A stretch of DNA of 18,926 nt from Bacilli bacterium (GTDB lineage: Bacteria; Bacillota_I; Bacilli_A; RF39; UBA660): contig JAQUFI010000019.1 of NCBI GenBank assembly GCA_028684735.1, forward strand, positions 1-18,926, written 5' to 3'. The notes under the pieces are model-generated. The model was not told the origin of the DNA, did not search any database, and was given only the letters and a program-made list of their open reading frames with translations. Shown piece by piece: positions 13,277 through 18,926 of this stretch. The translations under genes and the position numbers were made by a program. Each line of letters begins with the position of its first letter. The stretch's first letter is position 1.

Positions 13277-14440
13277 TTATTTTAATTTATCTAAAAAATT
13301 AATACCAATCTTTGGTTTGCTTACATTAAAATTATAAGCAATGGTAGCACCTATATCGCCAAATGTTTCAAATGGTGGAAGTTGTTTTGATTCCTTAAAT
13401 TGATTAGAATAGATTAAAACTGGTACATTTTCTCTGGTATGATCAGTATCACGATATCCTGGATCATTACCGTGATCAGCCATTATAATCAATAGGTCAT
13501 CAGCTTGTAGTTTATTAATTATATGAGGTAGTTGATTATCAAATTCTAATAGACAATTACCATACCCGATAATATCTCGTCGGTGACCATATTTAGAATC
13601 AAAATCATTTAAATTAGCAAAACATAAACCATTGAAATCTTGCTCTAAGACATCAATAATTGTATTTATACCATCATTATTATCTTTTGTTTTAATTGTT
13701 TTAGTAATTCCATTACGATTAAAGATATCACTGATTTTACCAATCGAAATAACATCATAGTAACTCTCTTTTAAGTAATCTAAAACAGTTTTATCAAAAG
13801 GGTCTAAGGCATAGTCATGACGATTAGAAGTTCTTACAAAATTACCTACTTCACCAATAAAAGGGCGAGCAATAATCCGCCCTACTTTCCATTCATCTTT
13901 TAAAGTTAATTTTCTTGCTATTTCACAAACACGATATAACTCTTCTAAAGGGATGACTTCTTCATGAGCAGCAATCTGCATCACTGAATCAGCTGAAGTA
14001 TATAAGATTAATTCTTTGGTTTCAATATGACGAGGACCTAAATCTTCAATGATTTGAGTGCCACTAGCACTACAATTGCCTATAAACTTATGTCCTGTTG
14101 ATTCTTCTAAAGCAGATACTAAACTTTTAGGAAATCCATTATCCGTAAATGTTTTAAAGGGTTTAGTTGTTTCTAAACCCATTATCTCTAAATGACCGGT
14201 TAAAGTATCTTTACCTATACTAATTGGTTTAGCATAAGTATAGTAAGCTGAAGTAACATTATCTTGGTTATTTATAATGTTTTTTAAGCCCATTTTTTCG
14301 ATATTAGGAAAAGTTAAATTAGTATGTTTATAAATTGAACCTAGAGTATTAGCACCAATATCATTATATAAGTTAGCATCTTTAGCTTCCCCTACTCCTA
14401 GTGAATCTAAGATAATTAATATTATTCGTTTAAACCTCAT
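13277..14440 (-). CDS. deoB: Phosphopentomutase DeoB
   Basis: DeoB interconverts ribose-1-phosphate and ribose-5-phosphate (and the deoxy forms) in nucleoside salvage. The 387-aa product opens RIILIILDSLGVGEA with the metal-binding D12, then NTLGSIYK (31-38). DTLTGHLEIMGL (78-89) contains the threonine that is phosphorylated in the family. SADSVMQIAAHEEV and the late NDFDSKYGHRRD and IMADHGNDP with DHTRENVP complete the alkaline-phosphatase-type metal site. The start at 14440 is set by GTAGGAGAT; an in-frame ATG at 14488 lies inside the preceding gene. Four bases separate it from the kinase-like gene. The usual partner, purine nucleoside phosphorylase, is not beside it. Confidence 0.96.
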   Translation of the reverse strand: MRFKRIILIILDSLGVGEAKDANLYNDIGANTLGSIYKHTNLTFPNIEKMGLKNIINNQDNVTSAYYTYAKPISIGKDTLTGHLEIMGLETTKPFKTFTDNGFPKSLVSALEESTGHKFIGNCSASGTQIIEDLGPRHIETKELILYTSADSVMQIAAHEEVIPLEELYRVCEIARKLTLKDEWKVGRIIARPFIGEVGNFVRTSNRHDYALDPFDKTVLDYLKESYYDVISIGKISDIFNRNGITKTIKTKDNNDGINTIIDVLEQDFNGLCFANLNDFDSKYGHRRDIIGYGNCLLEFDNQLPHIINKLQADDLLIIMADHGNDPGYRDTDHTRENVPVLIYSNQFKESKQLPPFETFGDIGATIAYNFNVSKPKIGINFLDKLK

Positions 14441-14444
14441 TTTA

Positions 14445-15194
14445 TTATCTCCTACTCGTTTTTTTTGTTTCTTCATCAAATAAATCATGAATATTATGAC
14501 TTATATTTGATTTATCTTGTTTTAAAACAGAAGCAATCTCTTTTTTAAATGGGTCCGATAAGTCAGAGGTCATTAATTTATCCATTATATTACCTTTATT
14601 TTTATTAATCGAAGTAATAAAACAAGCTAATAGTTTTAATTTATCGATTTCCGTTTCATCATTTCTTTTGATTTTATCGCTGATATTAGGAATTGATTTC
14701 GTTGTATTAGAACAGAAATCTCGATGCTCCATAGGAAATTCATCAACTGCCATACTATCGACATCAATAAAAACAGGATTATTATCTTCAACGACAATAT
14801 TAGCATGCTTAACATCACCAATAATAATATTATTTTGATGAAGTATTTCGATTTTTTGAAATAGTTTTTGATATAAATTAACTAAAACCCGAAAATCAGT
14901 AAAATTATCAATGGTTATCCCACCATCGATTTTAGTCATTGTATAACCTTCAAATTGACCATCAACATTTACTAATTGATGAGGATGAATTAAAATCTTT
15001 CCATTAATTTGTTTTTGATTTAATCTAATTAATTTTAATTTTTTATTATCAAAATCAATAATTCCTCGTAAATATGGTTCAAAAGCTTTAATCAATAAAT
15101 GATCATTATAGATTAAAATTCTTCCTTCAAAACCACCCTTATTGAATATTTTAAGTTTATTTAAATCTTCTCTTGTATAATTTAATTCGTCCAT
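14445..15194 (-). CDS. Small Ser/Thr-kinase-like protein
   Basis: The 249-aa product looks like a minimal protein kinase fold. A Gly-containing loop GGFEGRI (20-26) is followed by K36 in LLIKAF. LHQNNIIIGDVKHANIVV (118-135) resembles the catalytic loop, with D127 and N132 in the places of the HRD aspartate and asparagine. VFIDVDSM (141-148) resembles the DFG magnesium-binding strand with D144. After that the C-lobe is short. No membrane segment or PASTA domain is present. Thus the key catalytic residues are kept, though the substrate is unknown. It sits between xerD and deoB (15 and 4 bases apart) in one operon, behind GGAGGG. Other kinase-fold phosphotransferases are possible. Confidence 0.75.
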   Translation of the reverse strand: MDELNYTREDLNKLKIFNKGGFEGRILIYNDHLLIKAFEPYLRGIIDFDNKKLKLIRLNQKQINGKILIHPHQLVNVDGQFEGYTMTKIDGGITIDNFTDFRVLVNLYQKLFQKIEILHQNNIIIGDVKHANIVVEDNNPVFIDVDSMAVDEFPMEHRDFCSNTTKSIPNISDKIKRNDETEIDKLKLLACFITSINKNKGNIMDKLMTSDLSDPFKKEIASVLKQDKSNISHNIHDLFDEETKKTSRR

Positions 15195-15209
15195 AATTAC
15201 CCTCCTATA

Positions 15210-16088
15210 CTACTTTCCATGTGGATGAAAATCCTGATAATCTTGTTTTAGTTTTTCTTGAGATACATGCGTATAAATTTGTGTAGTTGAAATACTAGAA
15301 TGACCTAATAATTCTTGAATAGTCCTTAAATCAGCACCATAATTCAGTAGATGGGTTGCAAATGAATGCCTTAGGGTATGAGGCGAGAACGATGTCTTAA
15401 TCCCTTTTATTTGGGATTGTTTTTTTATAATTTTAAAGAATCCTTGTCGAGTTAATTTCTCACCGTGATTATTTAAAAATAAATAATCGGTATATTTTCT
15501 TTTTAACATCTTATCACGGTATTCATCGAGATATACCTTTAATGATTCTAATGCATAGTCTCCAATCGGAATAATTCTTTCTTTATTACCTTTACCTAGA
15601 ACTCTAACAACCGCCATATTTAAATCAATATTATGAACTTTTAAATTAACTAGTTCACTTACGCGCATTCCTGTTGCATACATTAGTTCTAGCATCGCTT
15701 TGTTTCGATAACTAAAGCTATCTGTTAGCTCAATATCTAATAGTAGAAGTACTTCTTCAATTGATAAAACACTAGGTAGTGATTTTCTTATCTTTGGTAA
15801 GTCGATAAGTTCTAAGGGGTTATCAGTAACATATCTTTCTATTAATAAAAACTTATAAAAGGATTTTATTGACGAAATGTTTCTAGCAATTGTTTTATCA
15901 CTTAATTTTAAACTGTTTAAATACTTTAAATAATCTTTAATATCTGTATTCTTAATCTCCATAAGTGGTTTATCTTTAAAAAACGTTGCATATTTCTTTA
16001 AGTCAGTTTCATATGACATGATAGTATTATTAGAATACTTTTTATCAATTAAAAGATAATTTTTAAATTCTTTAATTAACTTATCCAT
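15210..16088 (-). CDS. xerD: Site-specific tyrosine recombinase XerD
   Basis: A 292-aa tyrosine recombinase of normal XerC/XerD length. Residues about 1-85 are the SAM-like core-binding domain (LIKEFKNYLLIDKKYSNNT). The catalytic domain has R142 (ATGMRVSEL), K166 (LGKGNKER), H237 and R240 (SPHTLRHSFATH), H263 (LGHSSISTTQ) and nucleophile Y272 (IYTHVS). Overall pattern and end (QDFHPHGK) are nearer to XerD than XerC. Two ATG codons occur in a row; the second (16088) has better spacing from GGTG. It acts on dif with a partner XerC not seen here. It lies only 3.3 kb from the dif-like site and 4.8 kb from dif. First gene of the operon with the kinase-like gene, deoB and the ZIP gene. Confidence 0.93.
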   Translation of the reverse strand: MDKLIKEFKNYLLIDKKYSNNTIMSYETDLKKYATFFKDKPLMEIKNTDIKDYLKYLNSLKLSDKTIARNISSIKSFYKFLLIERYVTDNPLELIDLPKIRKSLPSVLSIEEVLLLLDIELTDSFSYRNKAMLELMYATGMRVSELVNLKVHNIDLNMAVVRVLGKGNKERIIPIGDYALESLKVYLDEYRDKMLKRKYTDYLFLNNHGEKLTRQGFFKIIKKQSQIKGIKTSFSPHTLRHSFATHLLNYGADLRTIQELLGHSSISTTQIYTHVSQEKLKQDYQDFHPHGK

Positions 16089-16107
16089 CATATCACCACT
16101 TTAATTA

Positions 16108-16148
16108 TACCAAAAATACTATCAATTGCCTATGCTTTTTGGTAAAAT
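16108..16148. promoter_or_regulatory. Divergent extended -10 promoters of xerD and rarA
   Basis: Reading rightward, TTTTTGGTAAAAT (16136-16148) gives a TGG-preceded -10 for rarA. Reading leftward, TTTTTGGTATAAT gives the same arrangement for xerD (plus strand ATTATACCAAAAA at about 16105-16117). The two form an inverted repeat about 18 bp apart. Neither has a good -35 box, so both depend on the extended -10. Confidence 0.65.
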
Positions 16149-16164
16149 ATGTATAGGTGATATT

Positions 16165-17364
16165 ATGAATGAACCATTAGCCCTTAAACTGAGACCTACT
16201 AAAACCAGTGAGATTATTGGACAAAGCCATCTCATTGGTAAAGATAAAATAATTACTAATTTAGTTAAGAATGAGAAACTATTCTCGATGATTTTATATG
16301 GGAAACCAGGAATTGGGAAAACAAGTATTGCTTATGCGATTATCAGTGAACTTAATTTGAAACATAGGATGCTGAATGCTGTTATCAATAATAAAAAAGA
16401 TTTTGATATTGTAATTGAAGAAGCTAAGATGTTTAAAGGTTTAGTCGTTATTATGGATGAGATTCATCGCATGAATAAAGACAAACAAGATCTCTTATTG
16501 CCTTATTTAGAGAATGGTTTAATTACTTTAATTGGGTTGACATCGTCAAACCCTTATCATAAAATCAATCCAGCAATTCGAAGTCGTTGTCAAATCTTTG
16601 AATTACACGAATTAGAAGAAGAAGATATCGTTAAAGGACTTAAACGAGCTGCTAAATATTTGAATGATGTTGTCATCGATAGTAAAACAATTAAATATAT
16701 TGCTAGACTAGCTTCTGGGGATCTTAGATTTGCTTATAACTTATTAGAGGTTGCTTATTACTCGACTACTAATCATCAAATTGATTTAGATATCGTTAAA
16801 AAAATTAATAGTAAGCCTGCTTTCTTCCATGATAAAAACGAGGATGGCCACTATGATGTTTTAAGTGCTTTTCAAAAATCGATTCGTGGTAGTGATGTCA
16901 ATGCTAGTCTTCATTACCTAGCTCGTTTAATTGAAGCTGAGGATCTAGATAGTATTTATCGCCGCATGAGTGTTATTGCTTATGAAGATATTGGACTAGC
17001 TAACCCAAGTATCGGACCGAAAGTAGATGCTTGTATTAATGCTTGTGAAAGAGTTGGCTTACCAGAAGCTAAAATTCCCCTATCAGTTACGGTTATTGAA
17101 ATGGCTCTATCTCCTAAATCAAATAGCGCTTATATAGCTCTAGATATGGCTTTAAATGATGTTCGAAAAGGTAATACTGGTAATGTTCCTAGTCATATTA
17201 AAACAAGCTCTACTACCTATTTATACCCTCATAATTACCCTAATGGATATGTCAAGCAACAATACTTACCAGATAATATAAAAGATAAGAAATATTATCA
17301 ACCTAAAAGTACAAGTAAGTACGAAGAATCATTAAAATCAGTATATGAAAAACTAAATAAGTGA
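16165..17364 (+). CDS. rarA: Replication-associated recombination protein RarA (MgsA)
   Basis: RarA is a clamp-loader-like AAA+ ATPase acting at stalled or gapped replication forks. The 399-aa product opens EPLALKLRPTKTSEIIGQSHL, typical of the family. Walker A is GKPGIGKT (46-53) with K52, Walker B is VVIMDE (94-99), sensor 1 lies in LTSSNP (125-130), and the arginine finger is in AIRSRCQIF (137-145). The C-terminal half carries SAFQKSIRGSDVNASLHYLARL and YEDIGLANP, both diagnostic of RarA. The ATG follows ATAGGTGATATT; the ATG at 16126 would lie upstream of the promoter's -10. It ends with TGA, which shows that the standard code is used. It is divergent from xerD. Confidence 0.96.
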   Translation: MNEPLALKLRPTKTSEIIGQSHLIGKDKIITNLVKNEKLFSMILYGKPGIGKTSIAYAIISELNLKHRMLNAVINNKKDFDIVIEEAKMFKGLVVIMDEIHRMNKDKQDLLLPYLENGLITLIGLTSSNPYHKINPAIRSRCQIFELHELEEEDIVKGLKRAAKYLNDVVIDSKTIKYIARLASGDLRFAYNLLEVAYYSTTNHQIDLDIVKKINSKPAFFHDKNEDGHYDVLSAFQKSIRGSDVNASLHYLARLIEAEDLDSIYRRMSVIAYEDIGLANPSIGPKVDACINACERVGLPEAKIPLSVTVIEMALSPKSNSAYIALDMALNDVRKGNTGNVPSHIKTSSTTYLYPHNYPNGYVKQQYLPDNIKDKKYYQPKSTSKYEESLKSVYEKLNK

Positions 17365-17366
17365 AT

Positions 17367-17395
17367 TTGACAATTGTTTGCAAATAGTATATAAT
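17367..17395 (+). promoter_or_regulatory. Consensus promoter before a tiny ORF
   Basis: TTGACA (17367-17372), exactly 17 bp, then TATAAT (17390-17395): a perfect match to the housekeeping consensus, starting 2 bases after the rarA stop codon. Confidence 0.9.
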
Positions 17396-17421
17396 CATGA
17401 TTGTTTGAGGAGGAATTTATA

Positions 17422-17517
17422 GTGCTACAAGTATTAATAAATTCAATCGATAATTTACCAATATTGATTGCGATGTTTAATGAGATTTCAAGGACAGTAA
17501 AAAATTATATATTTTAA
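17422..17517 (+). CDS. 31-codon ORF in a short, strongly transcribed unit
   Basis: GTG start (17422), ribosome binding site TTTGAGGAGGAA 6-7 bases upstream, 31 codons, TAA. The product starts MLQVLINSIDNLPILIAMFN and ends EISRTVKNYIF; it is weakly amphipathic with a basic end and no clear membrane helix. A perfect promoter, a strong ribosome binding site and a terminator 5 bases after the stop make a transcript of about 145 bases. It could be a small protein, a leader peptide or a regulatory RNA whose ORF is incidental. I do not recognise it. Confidence 0.5.
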   Translation: MLQVLINSIDNLPILIAMFNEISRTVKNYIF

Positions 17518-17521
17518 AAAT

Positions 17522-17547
17522 AAAAGATTCATAATTGAATCTTTTTT
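17522..17547. terminator. Bidirectional terminator between the tiny ORF and holA
   Basis: AAAAGATTCA, loop TAAT, TGAATCTTTT plus TT: a 10-bp perfect stem. The T-rich flank on both sides lets it end both the 31-codon transcript and holA, whose stop codon (17546-17548) touches it. Confidence 0.92.
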
Positions 17548-18487
17548 AGATATTAATAATAAACAATTCCATAGCTAATTCTTTATCAATCCCACTACTC
17601 TTAATCTTAAAATCTAAATCAGCTAAATCATTAATATATTTTAAGATGGTTTGGTTATCATAGTTAGTACCTTTTTCTAAAACTTTTTGAATATAATAAG
17701 GATGAGCTTCTAATAATTCAGAAATGTTTTTTTGAGTATAACCCTTATGATATAACTCTTTTGATTGATACATAACTCTAAATTGATTAGCTACTCTAAT
17801 TAAAATATTTAAGGGGTCTTCATTATATTTAAGTAACTCATAATAAGTTTCTAAAGCTTGTTCTTTGTTTTTTAAAACGATATTATCAATTAATTTAAAA
17901 ATATCCGTATCAATATTCTTATTAGTTAAAGCAATGACATCGTCATCCGTAATAACTTTTTCATATAATTTATATATCTTTAGTTTCTCGCTTTCTTTTT
18001 CTAATAAATTTAAATCAGTACCTACCCTATCAGTAAGTAGCTTAATTGTCTTAAAATCAATTTGATAATCTTCAAACATTTCTTTAACGATATTATCAAT
18101 ACGGTTAGAATGATTAAAGTCTTTAACTGTACCTACTTTTTTAAATTTTTTAACAATTTTCTTACGATCATCAACTTTTTCAGCATTAACCGTAAATATT
18201 AAAATTGTATCGGGGTTTAGATGGTCAAAATATTCTTCTAACGAGTCAAGACTATCATCGATGATGGTCTTTTTTGAACCAGTAAACATATGACTATTAT
18301 GACAAATGATCACTTTCTTATCACTAAATAAAGAGATAGTTACTGCATCATCGATCACATCTTTTAAAAAGGATTCTTCTAAATCATAGCTATTAACATT
18401 TATTTCATCAATCTTATTAGAATTTAAGATTTTTTTTATTTCTTTATTTATTAAAAATTCCTCTTGGCCATAAAATAAATACAGCAT
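17546..18487 (-). CDS. holA: DNA polymerase III delta subunit HolA
   Basis: HolA is the wrench of the clamp loader, opening the beta clamp for loading on primed DNA. The 313-aa product starts MLYLFYGQEEFLINKEIKKIL, matching the Gram-positive (YqeN-type) delta start, with acidic and hydrophobic segments such as VIICHNSHMF and TILIFTVNAEKVDDRKK around 75-110. Segments DTDIFKLIDNIVLKNKEQALETYYELL, NILIRVANQFRVMYQ and the end DLDFKIKSSGIDKELAMELFI are conserved in the helical collar region. The start ATG at 18487 has GAGGTGG before it. Length is close to the family norm. In Bacillus the neighbours are comEC and rpsT; neither is seen here. Confidence 0.9.
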   Translation of the reverse strand: MLYLFYGQEEFLINKEIKKILNSNKIDEINVNSYDLEESFLKDVIDDAVTISLFSDKKVIICHNSHMFTGSKKTIIDDSLDSLEEYFDHLNPDTILIFTVNAEKVDDRKKIVKKFKKVGTVKDFNHSNRIDNIVKEMFEDYQIDFKTIKLLTDRVGTDLNLLEKESEKLKIYKLYEKVITDDDVIALTNKNIDTDIFKLIDNIVLKNKEQALETYYELLKYNEDPLNILIRVANQFRVMYQSKELYHKGYTQKNISELLEAHPYYIQKVLEKGTNYDNQTILKYINDLADLDFKIKSSGIDKELAMELFIINI

Positions 18488-18562
18488 ATTCCACCTCGTC
18501 TATTACTATTATTAATTATATCAAAAATTTAAAGAAATTGGTATTTATATTTGGATTTAAAA

Positions 18563-18617
18563 AAAATATCAAAAAAGAATGATTTAATTTGATATTTTAA
18601 TGGTTTTGTGATATATT
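18563..18617 (+). promoter_or_regulatory. Promoter with inverted repeat for the partial gene at the right end
   Basis: TTGATA (18589-18594), 17 bp, TATATT (18612-18617). An 11-bp perfect inverted repeat, AAAATATCAAA (18563-18573) with TTTGATATTTT (18588-18598), has its right arm on the -35 box and might be an operator. Confidence 0.6.
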
Positions 18618-18641
18618 AGTCTAATCGAAAGGGGTGAGAAT

Positions 18642-18926
18642 ATGATTGAAATTAAAACAAAACTTGATGAATTTACAAATACTAACATTTATACTTTTAT
18701 TAATACTGAGAAAAAACAAATCTTAAAATGGTATCTTGGTTCTAATGGAGATCTATATTGGAGCCTTGTAAATTTCAGAAATCAAGATAATCATGACAAT
18801 CAAGTGTTTGAAATTCCGATTGAGGATTTCCCTCTTTATCAAATTATGGTTAATTTAACAGAAGAAATTAAAAATGGTCAAATCTTTATTAATGATCCAG
18901 AATTTAATATCAACCACAGTAATATT
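18642..18926 (+). CDS. Partial CDS, unknown protein (runs off the end)
   Basis: 95 codons are visible from the ATG at 18642, which follows AAAGGGGTGAG; the frame is still open at the last base. The product starts MIEIKTKLDEFTNTNIYTF and has an alternating pattern (KQILKWYLGSNGDLYWSLV) that suggests a beta-rich fold, followed by a helical stretch (LYQIMVNLTEEIKNG). No signal peptide is present. I do not recognise the family. It has its own promoter with an inverted repeat, so it may be a separately controlled gene or the first of an operon. Confidence 0.75.
   Translation, partial: MIEIKTKLDEFTNTNIYTFINTEKKQILKWYLGSNGDLYWSLVNFRNQDNHDNQVFEIPIEDFPLYQIMVNLTEEIKNGQIFINDPEFNINHSNI

Noticed and set aside
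14636..14821. Minus-strand frame nested in the kinase-like gene
   Set aside because: Same-strand frame-shifted shadow; no ribosome binding site and hydrophobic residues only reflect the AT-rich codons of the real gene.

Overview
The window is very AT-rich and uses the standard bacterial code (TGA ends rarA; Trp is TGG). Its gene set (nusB, xseA/xseB, spoIVB, spoIIM, mnmA, xerD, deoB, rarA, holA) with AGGAGG/AGGTG ribosome binding sites and TTGACA/TATAAT promoters points to a low-GC Firmicute. SpoIVB and SpoIIM imply an endospore former. The extreme AT content and compact gene spacing suggest one of the uncultured gut Bacilli/Mollicutes-like lineages, but this is inference.

Left part (1-10.4 kb, every main gene on +): nusB-xseA-xseB, then spoIVB, a small membrane protein, a two-gene operon for envelope proteins (a membrane-anchored Thr/Tyr-rich protein and a large protein with four nearly identical 23-residue repeats), spoIIM, mnmA, an unrecognised 146-aa protein and an XRE-type regulator. 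The last two have almost identical promoters. A 40-aa membrane miniprotein resembling Prli42/DUF4044 lies on the minus strand between the repeat protein and spoIIM.

Middle (10.4-12.5 kb): a good chromosomal dif site at 10425-10452 and, 1427 bp further on, a second dif-like site with the same core and right arm but a degenerate left arm. Between them lie an HTH replication-initiator-like gene, a frameshifted small gene, three iteron-like hairpins and two long stem-loops in a non-coding stretch. The best reading is a small replicon or satellite that entered at dif using host Xer recombinase and carries no integrase. Two small genes (a 48-aa membrane peptide and an Asn-rich protein) follow outside it.

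Right part (12.5-18.9 kb, mostly minus): an apparent operon xerD - kinase-like gene - deoB - ZIP transporter, divergent from rarA (+); then a 31-aa ORF behind a consensus promoter, holA (minus), and a partial unknown gene (+) running off the end. Gene direction therefore switches from all-plus to mostly-minus at dif, as expected at the replication terminus, and xerD lies only about 3.3 kb from the dif-like site. Gene neighbours familiar from Bacillus (spoIIM with xerD-deoB, mnmA with rarA) are split across dif, which suggests inversions around the terminus.
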